DNA of 64,000 nt, from assembly GCF_002234675.1 (NCBI RefSeq), contig NC_019868.2, positions 8,301,447-8,365,446 on the forward strand, written 5' to 3'. Below, one piece after another: positions 35,401 to 50,305 of this stretch (position 1 is its first letter; each line of letters begins with the position of its first letter). The stretch is from Oryzias latipes (taxonomy: Eukaryota > Chordata > Actinopteri > Beloniformes > Adrianichthyidae). Made by a program: the position numbers and the translations under genes. The notes below the pieces were generated by a model. That model ran no database searches and was not told where the DNA came from. It saw only the letters and a list, made by a program, of their open reading frames with translations.

Positions 35401-35953
35401 CACACCAAAGAGTTTCATTATTGTATTGATCTATGGAGACAGGTAGCTCTACTTGTAAATGTCATCAAAAAGTCGGGCCTCCATAAATAGAAGAGTCTCT
35501 ATGTGACTCACACAGCCTCAGTGGGAAAATAATTTATTATCGTGTAATTAGTGGCTTAAGTTGTTTATGTGTTTGTCACAGGGGAGAGTGCCTACATGTG
35601 CCGATGCTGCTACTTTAATTAGGTCCTTGTTGGACTGAGAGTGTCTGTAATGGCTTCTGGTAAAATCTTTAGAGGGAAGCTTGGCCACAATATTACACTT
35701 TATCCCAAACATTTCTCAGTTCAGTTATGTTCTTAAAGTTAGGACAAGTTGTTTGCTCAGTTTTTAAAGACTCAATTAAGATTTCCTACCTTATTATAGT
35801 AACATTTATTCAAGTTTTCATGATTTTACCTGAAAAGATGCTATCTCTCATTTAAAATTTCAAAAATATAATTGATCACAACTAGATTATGATCAGATTT
35901 TTTTATCTTTCAGAATCAGAATTTCCTTTATTAGCATTGTGTGCACAATGAAA

Positions 35954-36163
35954 TTAATTGTGCTATCCTAGGCACTTGATCATTGGGACTTGGGTCATTT
36001 AGACCCACCATACAGTGCGCTGAACCTTTTTTTTTCAATGATTTGTGATCTTCACTGGTGTCCATGGATTACATGAAATCTTTCCACCTTTGTCCACCTT
36101 TCTCATGGTAGGGAGACCACGTCAATGTAAGGATGGGGTCATCTAAGATAGAGCAAGGGTTAT
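35954..36163 (-). mobile_element. TTAA-flanked MITE, reverse orientation
   Basis: The reverse-oriented copy starts at TTAA (35954) but lacks the first CCC of its left end, and it ends at AAGGGTTA. It is an older copy with several mismatches. Confidence 0.8.
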
Positions 36164-39100
36164 GATGCTTCCAGGGTGTTTAAAGAATAAATAAAAGTCA
36201 GTGTTTGACCTAAAAATAAATGAGAACAATAAAATACAAAAGAAAACACCCTCAAATATAAAGTCTAAAATAATAATAGATTGTGCTTGTGGCCATTGAA
36301 GAGTTACAGTATAATAAATAACTACCGTAAATTCCGGACTACAAAGCGCACCCGATTACAAGCCGCACCCACCCATATTTACGTGTTTGACTGCTTTTAT
36401 ACATACACAAGCCGCGTCAGAGTACAAGCCGCGCATGTGTTACCCGACATTGTCATCCTGACAGATCACGCCCAGCATCCCAGAGTGAGTGCAATTTATT
36501 AGCACATTGTGGGTGGTGCCAGTTTTACCTCTGGATCACGTATTTGAGTGTATCGACATCTGTCAAACAGCATGGACCTATATTCTGTTCACAAGTCCCT
36601 CAGTTATGGTGTTTTTATTTCATTTTTTTTTTACTTATTGACAATCTAGGTATCATACATAAAATTACAAACAGTAACCATATAATCAACATTACATCCC
36701 TCAGTTATAATGAGGAAATTTACATCCGCGATTCCACATTTCCCATGAGTCTTAGGGGCTAAAGGCGGGGCCAACGCCCGGCTCGCCATTCTGTTGTACG
36801 TGTTTAAGAATTAGCAAGTAGCAGCAGTGCATGGAGGGGTGAACGGGTAAAGCTCTCCTTCCGCTTGTGTCGCAGCAGCGTTATGGGAGTAACAGGACTG
36901 GTTAGAAAACACACCGGTAAAATAAAGCAGCGGCGACTGAAAAGCGCCCTTCCTATCTACTCCGACACCTCTGGCCAGGGCAGCTTCAAGGAGGAACACT
37001 TCGTCCCCGTTGCGCCGGTGGATGGAGCAAATCGTTTCTGTGCAAAGCAATCGGACTTAATACTGTACGTTTTGCGTATGAGGGGCGGATGCGTTGTTAT
37101 GTGTGGGAGCCATCAGACTGCCATCGGCCCCGCAGCTCTATAAGAGCAGCAGGAGAAGATGTCTCCAGCTCACACGGAGGCTGTGAGTTTTTCAAAGCAA
37201 AATTCCGCTTTTACGGTTTCCTTAGAAACCGTAAATGGAGTGTAAATTCACTCCATGCGCTGTTCTCTCCGTCACGCAGCAAACCGGCTTTTCCAAACCC
37301 GTTGGTGACGGTGGACTTTTTTACGCTGCTTTTAACGATTGCTTTTAACTTGAAAGCTTCATCATACTGTAGTGGCGATCACGTGCACGTTGGGTCTAAT
37401 GGCCCCAAAGGATTCTGGGATGCGGCCGGGCATGCGTGTTTCATTTTGTTGAACCATGACTGAAGTGTCTAAAACCTGAAGTCAAGTCCATGCTGTTTGG
37501 CTGCTAAGAGGTGTGTTGAATAAAAATGCCTCGTGCTTGGTGTTAGATAGAGAAATCAAACTATTCGCTGAGTTCGAAAGTGTACATGGCGGCCGCCAAT
37601 TAAATCCATAAATTAGCCGTGTCACTGAATAAGCCGCAAGGCTGTAAGCGCAGGATAAAAGTAGCAGCTTGTAGTCCGGAAATTACGGTATATTGCACTT
37701 GTATAACCATGTAAACATAAAATACAACTTTATCGTCTAACTTTAGACAGGTTTTTATTTCAGAAGTCTTTTGGAAGTATATTTTCAAAAGTCCCACAAG
37801 ATCTTAGCTCTTTTCTTTTATTTGCTTTTATTTTGAAGTACCTCCATGTAAACCAAATATTCCAGTATCAAAGCCAATTTTTGTGGTATAGACTTTCCCA
37901 GGGAGGCTGAGGAGTGTAATTCCCCGGTAGTTGGAACACACCCTCCGGTCCCCCTTCTTAAAAAGGGGAACCTCCACCCTAGTCTGCCAGTCCAGTGGTA
38001 CAGTTCCTGACTGCCACGCGGTGCTGCAGAGATGTGTCATGCCAGGGTACTGGAGAGGAGAGTCCGTCCGAAAGTCGAACCTCAGCTGCAGGAACAATAG
38101 TGTGGTTTCCGTCCTGGTCGTGGAACAGTGGACCAGCTCTACACCCTCTCTAGGGTGCTGGAGGGATTGTGGGAGTTCGCTCATCCAGTCAATACAGTAT
38201 GTTTTGTGGATTTGGAGAAGGTGATCGACCGCGTCCCCCATAGTACCAGGGGGGGGGGGGGGGGTGGGCTGGGAGTATGGGGTCCGGGGAGCCTTACTGA
38301 GGTCTGTCCCGTCTCTGTATGACCGGAGCAATAGCTTGGTTTGCATAGCCGGCAGTAAGACAGACCTTTTTCCAGTGTATGTCGGACACCGGCAGGGCAG
38401 CCCTTTATCACCGGTTCTGTTCATAGTTTTTATGGACAGAATTTCTAGGCACAGCCAGGGGCCGGAGGGGGTTTTGTTTGGAGACCGCAGGATTTCCTCT
38501 CTGCTCTTTGCAGATGATGTTGTCCTGCTGGCTTCATCGAGCCGGGACCTCCAGCTTGCATTGGGGCGGTTTGCGGACGAGTGTGAAGCGGCTGGGATGA
38601 GGGTCAGCACCGCTAAATCTGAGGCCATGGTCCTTGACCGGAGAAAGGTAGTTTGCCATCTCTCGGTCGGTGGAGTGTCCCTGCCCCAGGTGGAGGAGTT
38701 TAAACATCTTGGGGTCTTGTTTATGAGTGAGGAAGACCGGAGCGTGAGATTGACAGGTGGATCGGAGCGGCATCCGTAGTTATGCGGCCGCTGTACCGGT
38801 CTGTTGTGGTGAAGAGAGAGCTGAGCCAAAAAGCATGGCTCTCAATTTACCAGTCAATCTTCGTTTCAATACTCATTAAGGGTTTTGAGCTCTGGGTCAT
38901 GTCTGAAAGACAGAGGTCCCGAATACAAGCGACTGAAATGAGCTTCCTCCATAGGGTCGTGGGCGCTCCCTTAGAGATAGGGTGAGAAGCTCGGTCGCCC
39001 GCGGAGAGCTCGGAGTAGAACTGCTTCTCCTCCACATCGAAAGGAGCCAGTTGAGGTGGCTTGGGCATCTAGTCCAGGTGCCTGGACTGCCTTTTGTCTA

Positions 39101-39304
39101 CCAGAGTGCCTGTTGATGGTAACAGAAGCAGCAATAAACAATATATTTAATCAGCCTACAAAGATCCAAGAAGGTGCAAGAAGGTCCTCCTGCATTCTGT
39201 GACCTTCTACCAATTGCCGTCAGAGACCTTTCTGGTTAAGAAGCACCTTCTCACTGCACCACATACTCACCTGATATTTTATTAGCTTCTTGTGATCCAA
39301 AATG

Positions 39305-39516
39305 TATCCCTTGTGCTATCTTAGATGACCCCACCCTTACATTAACGTGTTCTCCCTACCATGACAAAGGTGGATGAAGGTGGAAAGATTTCATGTAATC
39401 CATGGACACCAGTGAGGATCACAAATCATTGAAGAAAAAAGGTTCAACGCACTGTCTAGTGGGCCTAGATGACCCAACTCCCAATGTTAAAGTGCCTAGG
39501 ATAGCACAAGGGTTAA
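39305..39516 (+). mobile_element. TTAA-flanked MITE
   Basis: Full-length copy beginning ATCCCTTGTGCTATC and ending GCACAAGGGTTAA, just right of the RTE-like LINE relic. Confidence 0.85.
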
Positions 39517-40846
39517 TCACATTCTTGGTGTGGGCTGTTTTTTTTCTTTTTTTACTCACTGCTGGTAATGAACTGCTCTTATTTCATCCACTTCCCTTGG
39601 TTTGCTTTCATTCTTTGTTCCACAGAAAGTGCGTGGAGCATAGACAGTTGAGTAAGGTGCACCAGAGTCTGTTTAGAAGAGAGCTTAGATCCTTGTTCTG
39701 GATCAAACCAGGGTTCACTTTTTTTGCTGAGCTTTCACACTTGCCAGAAAAAACGGACAAACCTCGATTCAAATGGAACCCGAATGAATATTCTATTAAA
39801 AACTGATAATATAGGCAAAGGCTATGCATGAGATATACTGTATCTAACAGAGATCAACAGATGGAGTAATACATTAAAGATCATGAGCATGTGTGTGTGC
39901 TTCCTCAGGACTCCATCTTTGTACTTTTTCGACACACATGGGAATTATGAAGCTGCGTGGTCTTTAAAAGATTAAGATGTGGAGCGAAGTGGAAGGATGA
40001 GATGAATTCTGTCATCCAGCTTTTCCACAGATTTTCTCTTCTCACTGATGATTTGATTCCAATTCATTAGACCGCATTACAAGTTGCAGAACCTGTTAAA
40101 AGCACAGAAGGGAGTCCATTTCAAATTTAGTGCTGCTTCAGTTTCTCCACTTCTTCAGTTTCTTTACAGATGTTTACACGCTGCTGAGGGACCGAGTTGT
40201 TTTTATCATTAGGCTTTTGTGATAAATTATTCACCAGATACATTATTCACTGCTCCACAGCCTAAAGGTTTATTGAAAAAAAATGAGAGGCCCACTCCTC
40301 CTCCAACCCTTGTGTGTTACTTTGAAATGTATTGGTATTTCTCTTTTTTTTTTTGAGACAGTAAAAACAGTTTTAGATAACTTCTGAACTTCAGACCCAA
40401 GTTCACAAGATTGTCTTTAATTTTGCGAGACTTGTTTGGATTGCAGATCTTCAACAACAGTCTGTGATTTGATCTATACTCCACTACACTTAAAAGTCCC
40501 CTCACGATGAAGATCATGTTTTTTGAGTTTTTGACATGTAGGTGTGACATCTTTCTTATGAAAGGGAACAAATGTAATAAAAATAATTTTTTTTGTGCAT
40601 TTCTGAGTATTTCACCTTGTAACCCTTGTGCAAGGGATGTTGTGATGTCACAACAGCCCAGGAGTGCATGCGCATTGCACAAGCTCCCTGATCTGCCCCG
40701 TCCAGTGTGCACATCAGCTCAGTTGAAGATGTCACATTGATGATTTTGTTGTTGGCCGCATGTATTTAAAAATAAACTTATACTTAAAGTTGAAGTCCCT
40801 ATTTATGGTTTCTCTCTGACCGAGTTTGAAGGATTGCTGTCCCCCA

Positions 40847-41049
40847 TTAACCCTTGCGCTATCCTAGGCACTTTAACAATGGGAGTTGGGTCATCTAGAC
40901 CCACTAGACAGTGCTCTGAACCTTTTTTCTTCAATGATGTGTTATCTTCACTGGTGTCCATGGATTACATGAAATCTTTCCACCTTTGTCATGGTAGGGA
41001 TAACACGTCAATGTAAGGGTGGGGTCATCTAAGATAGCACAAGGGTTAA
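40847..41049 (-). mobile_element. TTAA-flanked MITE with intact TTAA on both sides
   Basis: Reverse copy with a perfect TTAA on each side (40847-40850 and 41046-41049). It is the clearest case for the target-site assignment. Confidence 0.88.
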
Positions 41050-44000
41050 CCAGAGAGGGTAAATATAAACAAAAATAAAATCAGGGGGCCTTTTTTTTTA
41101 TTATTGCCTGGATGAAAATAAGAAATATATCATAAAGTTCAGCAGGCCTGAGCAGGCGGGCTCCCCATCCAGCAGTGGGTGTCTGTATGGTCAGCTCGCC
41201 TGCCGGGAGCCAGCACAGCGGTTGGGATGGGTCCATTGGCCCATTGACAGACTGTCCAGGGTGTGCCCGCCTTTGCCTTCGCCTTGCCCGTCGCTTAAAT
41301 TTTGCCACTGGACCCCAGATCGTGTCTGCACCATTGACTTAACATTGAAAGTGGCCGCCTCTGCTGCGTGAATTGCTATCGTTGTGAACACAGCTCAACT
41401 GTAACCCGTGATTCTAAACTTAACCCTTCCTCTGGGTCCCTGTGGCCAAGACAAAAGTTCAGCACTGGCCGCATGTGTTTGGAAAATTAGCCACAGCCAG
41501 TGCTGTGGCTAAAACAAAAGAGCTGCCTGCTGCTGCAATGTAGCCTAAATTATAATGTAATTCAAAGCCTTTTTCCTGGGATTATTAAGGTTCTTTTTCG
41601 TTTAAATTTATTAAAAAGTAAGGTCTGGTACACACATTTGTTTTGTCATTCCACGCATTGTTCAAACAACTAACAACTTCATAATCATAATTAAAACATC
41701 ACTGGGAACGTTGTCATTAAAAATAATTTCATGGGGGACTTTAAAGCCCCACACCAGCTTATTGCCTCAATACTCCACCATATTTGGAGAAACTCAATTT
41801 CAATGGTATGATCAATACACGATTCAGTTTGTAGTCCTTAAAAGTCAGGCAGAACTCAGAGAATGGCCTTTGCTCCTGATACTTTAACAGAAGTACAGAG
41901 AACCTGCCAGAACTAATCCTACCTGTGACGAGTCGCTCTGAAGCCCATTCTTTACAGTGATTAGATTCATCTTTGATTCTGCTGGTTTAGAGATGAAGCA
42001 AAAGGCAAAATCAATAACCAGCACAGAGGCTTAACTCAGTGCCTCGCATATTAACTCAAAGATATTATGGGACTTTCTTCTCACCGTCTATACTGATCTT
42101 GTGTTGTGTTAGTATTTAAGTCAGAGATGGATCAAGCACTGCACAGGAGTATGGTTTGCTGACTCTCTGAACAAGGAGTCCTTTTAGAAATTGCCTGCTC
42201 GACCATGTTGTTCAGGCAGCAATAAAAAAACAACACAGTAATTAATGGTGAGACCTGGTGAGAATGGTTATGAAACCATTTAGGTTCAGATGTACAAAGC
42301 TGGTTGGTAAAGTAATTCCATGATGAATCACTTTTTCATTTGACGTTAAACCAAACCTCTGTTTTGTCACTGATATGTGTGTGTGACAGCAGAGCCAGAA
42401 GTTGTGCGCCTTCTACTGAATCTTTGTGAAAAATGAATTAACTATTTTTGATTTAATGGAATAGAGAAGAACCAGATTTTTGATTCATTTCCAGTTGTCT
42501 TTTGACTATGATTATGACTTTTTAGCCCAAAACAAAACAAGAAAAAAAACTACATTTCTAGGACATAGTTTCTGCAGAGCAGCAGTAGTTCTTTAGAAAT
42601 TCCCCTCTAAGGTTTGGGCGGGATTGTTGAACAGAGCAACCCCGTCCTCCTCCCTGCCACCCATAACTGAGAGCTGTTTACATGCTCTCTCACTAGCTTA
42701 CAGCCCCTCACACCCCAACCTAACATTACCAGTTCGACAAAAAGCTCAGACGAGGAAAACAAAGATGGACATGGATCTAGTTGTATACTAGTGGATCCAT
42801 CAGAATAGAGCAGAGGAGGGAACTTGTGGCCTGCCGAGTGTATTTTCTATGAAACAAATACAACCTTTTTTGTCTGCTCCTGATTGACAGAAATTTGAAT
42901 AAAGAAGTACCCAGAAAGGCAAATTTGAGCAAAATCTGTAATAACATGTCGCCTATCAAGAGAAAAGTGACACAGGGACACGTTAAAAACACTAAAAACA
43001 CAATTTTTCAAATCGAGTGGGACTTCAGAATTTTACAGGTGATTTTCTAAATCGCTGAATCCCTTTTAGAGTCATGGGTTTGCCGGACCCTATCCCAGCT
43101 ACTGTTTTGACAGGTTGCCAGTCTATTGAAGAGCCACACACTCACACTGAAACATTTACACCCAGGGACAATTTAGAGTCACCAAAGAAACATGAAGATT
43201 GTTTTGGACTGTGGGAGGAAGCCGGAGTTCCTGGAATACGCACTCATGTACGAGGAGAACACGCAAATTTCACACAGAAAGGACACAACTGGGAATTGAA
43301 CCAGGCCTTCCTCTTTTGAAAGACGAGAGGGCTAACCACTACACCAGTTATTATAGCATATTTTATGCCATGCCTGCAGCTTTAACTGTGAGAAAGTTGA
43401 GCATCCTTAAAGCTGGAATGAATTTATTTTGAAAAAAAGAGTATTTGCATTGTAAAGTTGACAAATATTTTCTCTGAAATGTCTCTGTGGTTTGATGATA
43501 ACATCCAGAACTTGTGTAAAAGAGTCACGCCATCCCACAGTAATCCCAACCCTGGGTGGTGCAGTGGAAGACGCTAATGCACAAGAAGAGAACGCTCTGT
43601 CCATCCAGAGTGAAACATGAGGTTTTGTTTAACTTTCACCTTAAACATTCCAACGAAAAAGTAATATAATTTGCAACTATTGCTGCATGATGAATGTCCA
43701 AAGAAATGCGATCTAAGCCTCACGCTTTTAGACATGCTGAGCTGCTCCATGTTCAGGCTTAATAGATTAGAATAGTTACGTAAAGGGTGGCTTTGTATGT
43801 TTTCATCTTGTGGTTAATCTGACATCTTGAATTTAGTTTAATTAGTTCCTGATCTGCACTTGTGTTTTTTTAGTTGTTTATTTCATATTAGTTTGATATG
43901 TAATCATCAGAGCTTTTTCCCACTTGTGATTATCCTTCGGTGTGTGAACATCTACGTTCTGCTTGTCAGTTTCTGGATGCTTTTGTGACATTTTGTCAGT

Positions 44001-44580
44001 CATTGCTTGTTTTTAAGATAGGTAGGAAGTTTCTGTCTTTAATTTAACATTTAGCTCTTGTTATTGGGATATTTAAAGAAGGTTTATCTATATTTTGGAA
44101 AAGCCAAAGTCAAATCAGTTATGAAAAACGTCCCCAAATGCATTGTCTGCTACAGAAACAGCACTAAAACAGACAAAGAATTTGTAAAATGTTGCCAAAA
44201 CTTAAAAAAAAAATCCCAGGTACATGACACTCAATAATAGCAAGGATTTTACAGTTTGTTTATGAGATGTTCCAAGGTTTTCTGAAAGGCTTCGATCCAT
44301 TTCATAGTTTCAGATCAAATGCTTCAGTATCTTCTTCTCTTCAAACCAACTTTTAATAATTATGGCACAAAGTGAAAGTCATTACTGTCTTCCAAAACCT
44401 AAATGAATCAATTTGATGTTAGGGCCTTTTACATCTTTTTCTTCGTCTTCCAGCTGCTCCCTCTAGGGGTCACCATAGTGAACCCTCAACCTCCATCCTT
44501 CCTCCTTGGTCTTCTTCTTTAGGTCTCTTTTCTGGTAGCTCCAACTTCAGCATCCTTTTACCATCACTGTCCCAATTCTC

Positions 44581-44796
44581 GTAACCCTTGTGCTATCCTA
44601 AGCACTTTACCATTGGGAGTTGGGTCATCTAGACCCACTAGACAGTGCGCTGAACCTTTTTTCTTCAATGATTTGTGATCTTCACTGGTGTCCATGGATT
44701 ACATGAAATCTTTCCACCTTTATCCACCTTTGTCATGGTAGGGAGAACACGTCAATGTAAGGGTGGGGTCATCTAAGATAGCAGCACAAGGGTTAA
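44581..44796 (-). mobile_element. TTAA-flanked MITE inside an older repeat
   Basis: Reverse copy. The right TIR carries a three-base duplication (GCAGCAC for GCAC). Fish repeat sequence continues on both sides (44440-44580 and 44797 to about 45090), so this is a nested insertion. Confidence 0.85.
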
Positions 44797-47700
44797 TGTG
44801 TCAAACCATCTTAATGTGGTTCCCTGCATTTATCTCCAAAATGTCTAACATAAGCCGTTCCCGTCTTATAATCTTTGCCACCTCCACCTTCACCTATGTG
44901 TTCCATCTCCCTGTATTCCTTTGTGCTGTCTCCTGTCTTTTTAGCATCCCACTTTTTCCCTCAATCAACCTTTTCCTCATACAGTTTTTCCCAGGTGCTA
45001 AAACACTGAGTGCCATTCTCCAAACCAGTCGATCAACTGCTTCAACTCTTTTTCTCAAAATATAAGGACGGTTCAAGAACAACTGAGCAGCTTTTGAAAG
45101 ATGGATAACAGAGCAAGACCGGCACCAAGACCCGAACCTGCACCAAGACCTGGACACAGAGATCCAGGTCATAGTTATTGACATATGTTGGTTTATGGAA
45201 TGACCAGGAGGGACACAGGACAAAAGGTCAACCCTAACTCAGCAGGTTCAAGTTCTTAATCTGCATCATTTATATGGACAGTCAACAAGAAAAGGACAGA
45301 GAGGATTCTTGTTTTTTCAGTTTTGACAAACATTTGCTCATCAAACATTAGTTCAACACAAATCCCCAATTTGTATTAGTTTTCTTCCACCTTGTTCTCC
45401 ATTCCTAAACCCAATTGAAGATTTTTTTTCCGCTTGGCTTTTACGGTTTACGAGGGACAACTATACTCTCGAGAAAACCTGTTGCAGGCCATGGACATGG
45501 CTTGTGATGATATTTTAATTGTGTCTTGTCAAAGCTAGATCAGGCTCACAAGATCATTTTCTTCCTGTTGTGTGGCTGGGGTGAACATTGCCTGTGATAT
45601 GAACATATCGTGGGCCATTTTTTTTTCTCTTCTAACTTGTTCTGTCCAACAACTGAGCAAAGAGATTAGAGCTGAAGGCTTTTTGTGTTGGACAGGTTTT
45701 ACTATCACAAAAAGAGGTTATATAGCTTCGAGAAACCAGAGTGTAGATTTGTATAAACCCCTTTTTGTTGTATTATTTTTTATTTATTTGTTACATTTAG
45801 TGTGTGTGGGGAGGGAGAGGGGAACAATGTGAGAGGTGGGGGGTGGAAGAGAGTAAAGGGAAGAGAGGTGAGAAAGTGGGGATACAAGCACTGATTTGAA
45901 TGAGTTATTATTTTAAGCTGTAACAATTATACCAGATCTGCTGGAAAGACAAATATTACACCAAAGGTGAAAATCTGACACGAGGATGAGTGGAAAATAT
46001 CTGTCCATCAATACACTGTGGGTTAGGAGGAGGGATGAAGCAGAGAGGGAGCAGTGTGGCAGTGTGCACGTGCACGTGGGGGTGGAGATACATGCATGCT
46101 GCCGAAGTGAACCGTGTGTTCATAAGGGGAACCAGATCCTCGCCAGCCCGACCAGCCAGACCAGGAGAGGGGAGGACAGACCCCCAGGCCAGGAGCGCCC
46201 CTGGCATCGGGACCCAAGCCGCCCGGGGGGGGGGGGGCGCCCATCGTGGGCCATTTTTAGAATGTAACCCCTGTGATGAACGGGGGAACACTATTTTAAA
46301 GTTTCCAATTTTTTCTATGTATATTTATTCTTACTTTTCTGGAGACTGTTTAGTTTTTTTTTTGACACATTACCGCCCTGAAGGCTGACGGAATTTCCGA
46401 TTCTTGTAGATGCTACTGCAAAAGTTACTGTTGGATTCAAAAAGACAATTAGATACAATAATTTGAAAAGCTGTTAAATTGTGGTTCCTTACCAGATGGT
46501 TGAAAACGTAAAGATAGCTTCTGCTTGTTTTGTTGCTTGAGATCCAGATAACTTTTGTGTAGGTGGTTTGCACGATTTTTCATCCGAGACCTTTTTTTTG
46601 CACACTGGCAGTGTAAAAAAGAACTCTTGACCATTTCACATTCTGAAAGTGTTGGTCAGAGTTTTTGTTCAAGGTTAAAAATAGCTGTTTTGACCAACTC
46701 TTTGCAGCAATAAAGTAGAAATGTGGACAGGATACTGTATTTGGCTCCACTTTGTGTTAGCTTTCACACATTCTGACATCACAGCCAGTTTCTACCTTTT
46801 TGGGACTCTCTTTTCATTTAAATCTTTCATCAGATGTTGAAAAATGTAGGTTGTTTTCTCTGACTCTGCTTTTGTATTACTTCAAGAAATTATTCTGTGT
46901 AGCTGGAGTTCAAAATGTCCCAGGTTACCACGAACCTTCAAATTGATTTCTCTGGGTGAGTTTCAGCCCGGAGGAAATTTTTCATTCTCCTTGCTCCAAG
47001 AAGGAAAACAGTGTCACACACACCATTACAGGTCCTCTCCTTTGTTATCAGTCTAAATGTATCAGACTGTTTGGAAAAAATAAATAAATAAAAACCCACA
47101 ACCATTTTACATTAATAACATAGACAGATCTAGAAAAAGATCTTCAGAAATAAAAAAGAACACGTTCAACTTTTGTTAAAACTGATCCATTTTTTAACAA
47201 ATTTAAAAATAGGTTTATTTTCAAAACCCTCCGTGCAATAAAACTGTTATAAAGCCCATTACGTCTATTATTAGACAGAAAATTCACATTTTTTTAAAAA
47301 TTAATGTAGTTTCCCTTTCGGCTTTTCCCATCAGGGGTTGCCACAGCGAACGAGTCGCATGGTAAACTTGGCAATGTTTTACGCCGGATGCCCTTCCTGA
47401 CGCAACCCTCTCAAAACAACCGGGCTTGGGACCAGCACAGAAGTAGAGAAGGGAACAGGGAGCAGCCCGGAGTCGAACCCTGGGTTCACGGACGGAAGGC
47501 GCCGCAAACCAGCACGAGCTAAACCGGCTCCCTTATTTTTTTAAAATTAATATATTTTTTTAACCCTTTGATACAATCTACATACATTTTTTTTGTCACT
47601 ATTATTTTTTTATGATAGTGTCAAATGATCTGTTGGGGGATTTGGTACATGTTTGCTCAAAACAATGTTTTCTTAAGATGCAAAAATATTGACATGAGTG

Positions 47701-50272
47701 TTTAGGAAAAATCTCCCTATATATTAGATTTGATCCACACATTTTTAACACTGTGTAACTGTATTTTAGATAATTAATTATCATCCAATTCTGCATTATT
47801 TCGATACAACAAGTAGACATAAAGAAAATGAATAACACAAGTTGATTTATTCTCACCATAAAGTTCGGACAATTAGCAAAGTTTCTTTGTTTTTAAAATT
47901 TGATTTGCAAATGTATGACCAAACAGGCAATCATGTTGTCTTCAAGCAAAGTTTTTCTGCCACAAAGTGTTTTTGAGATTGAACGGAAGCAGCCATTTTT
48001 AAACGAGCAGGAAAACACCCGATCCGTGGCCAACAAATCGTTCTTAGTAACGAACTTATAGACTCCAGGAACTTGGATCTTATGTTTCTGACTGAAACTT
48101 GGCAGTGGAACTCTGATCACTCATCTCTCATTGTACTCTGTCCGGCGGGTTACTCCTGCATTGGACGGCCTCGGCCATCGGGTCGAGGAGGGGGAGTCGC
48201 CGCGGTCTTCCAGAGTCGTCTCCTGTGCCGCTCGGTGAGCGTCGTTCACTTTTCTTCATTGGAGCTTCAGGTGATTAAAGTCGGGGACAAGAACCCTCTG
48301 TACTGTGTTGTTGTCTACTGTCCACCTGGACCAAAGAGCCTCTTTTTAAATGAGTTCAGCGACTTTTTATCCTCCACTATGAAGCTGTCTAACCTGATCA
48401 TAGTTGGTGATTTTAACATGTACATTAATGATGACTCTGACCTCTTTGCCAGAGGTTTCAGCAGTCTCATGGACTCTTTTAATTCTACTCGGCATGTGTC
48501 TGGGTCCACATGTTAAAGGAGGCACAATCGACCTTGTATTTACCTCAGGTGTGCTTATTGACTCTATTTTTTCTGAGGACATTTTTATTTCTGATCATCA
48601 TTGTATTTTTTCAACGTATCTTTTTCTGTGTCGCTCTTGCGTGCACGTAGAGAAGTTAGGTCTCGCATGCTTAACTCCTCCTTGGCTGAGGCCTTTTCTA
48701 ATGCTTTTAATCTGGTCCTCTCTCCGTGCACAGATGTTTATTCATTAATATGTATTTTCAATAGTTACTGTCTTTCCATCCTAGATGAAGTCTGTCCCAT
48801 TAAAACTAGACTGGCCCCTGTCACTAAGGTTTCCCCTTTAGATAAACGACAGCATTCGCCGTCTGAAACAATCTTGCGGGAAAATTGAACGTTTATGGAA
48901 AACAACTCACCGACATGTTCATCTACTTCATCTTAAGGATCTTTTAGTTTCTTTTAACAGTGCTGTTAGAGATGCGAGGGCTGCTTACTTCACCAATCTC
49001 ATTTCCAAAAGGTAATCCTAAGGTGCTATTCAACACCATTAGTGATATCGTGATGCCCGGTCCACCTGCCGTTCCCATCCATTCAAATGATGATTGTGAT
49101 AAGTTTATATCATTTTTTATTGAAAAAGTCAGATCTGTGATAAGCTCTCTGTCACACAGCGGGTTCTGGTTCATGTCCTAGTCCACCTTGGCCTGTGATT
49201 TTAGACACCTTCTCACCTGTTTCTCTCTCTGAGCGAGTCAGATTAGTTGGCACAATGAAGTCATCCTCTCGCTCTCTAGACGTGCTGCCAACATCTCTGC
49301 TCAAAGATGTCTTCCAGTCCATCGGTCCCTGTGTCCTGTCAATAATGAACTCGTCTTTGCTGTCTGGTCAAGTCCCTGAGCACTTCAAAAAAGCTGTCGT
49401 CCTTCCTATCCTTAAAAAACTCCTCCCTCTTGAGCAGTTTTAGACCTATTTCTAATCTCCCATTCATGTCCAAAATTCTAGAAAAAGTTGTTGCTAACCA
49501 ACTTACAACTACTCGTGACAGTCATGGCATTTTAGAACAGTTTCAGTCAAATTTCCGCAGAGCTCACTCCACTGAAACAGCCCTTCTCAGAGTCACTAAT
49601 GACATCCTGATGCAGAGTGATGCAGGACTCTCATGTCGAGTCACTTCTCTTGTTTTTATCATCTTAAAAACATAGCAAAACTGAGTCCAATTGTGTCCCG
49701 TTCTGAGATGAAGATGCTCATCCACGCTTTTATATCATCTCGTCTTGATTACTGCAACTCTATCTTCACAAATTTAAGCAAAAAATCTTTAGAACGGCTC
49801 CAGGTTGTCCAGAACGCTGCTGCAAGGCTTTTAACTAAATCCTCTAAGTTTTCACTCGTCACCCCGGTATTAATCCAGCTGCACTGGCTCCCCATCCGCC
49901 ACACAGTGCATTTTAACATACACAGCTCTTAATAACCAAGCACCGGTCTATATAAGAGACCTTGTGCAGCTGTACACTCCCAGCAGGTCCCTGAGGTCAT
50001 GTGATCAGGGTCTGCTGATTGTAAAGAGAACCCGGTTAAAGACTAAAGGTGACAGAGTCTTTGCAGCAGTGGCTCCATCGCTCTGGAACTCCCTTCCTCT
50101 CAGACTCAGATCTACAGACTTAGTGTTTTCTTTTAAAAAGCATCTAAAAGTCTATCTTTTTAAAATAGCTTTTTCTTAATCCTTTTTATATTCTGTGTTT
50201 GACTGTGTTTTACTATGTTTTACTGTAAAGCACTTTGTGATTTTTATCTTGAAAGATGCTATACAAATAAAG

Positions 50273-50305
<33 letters not shown>
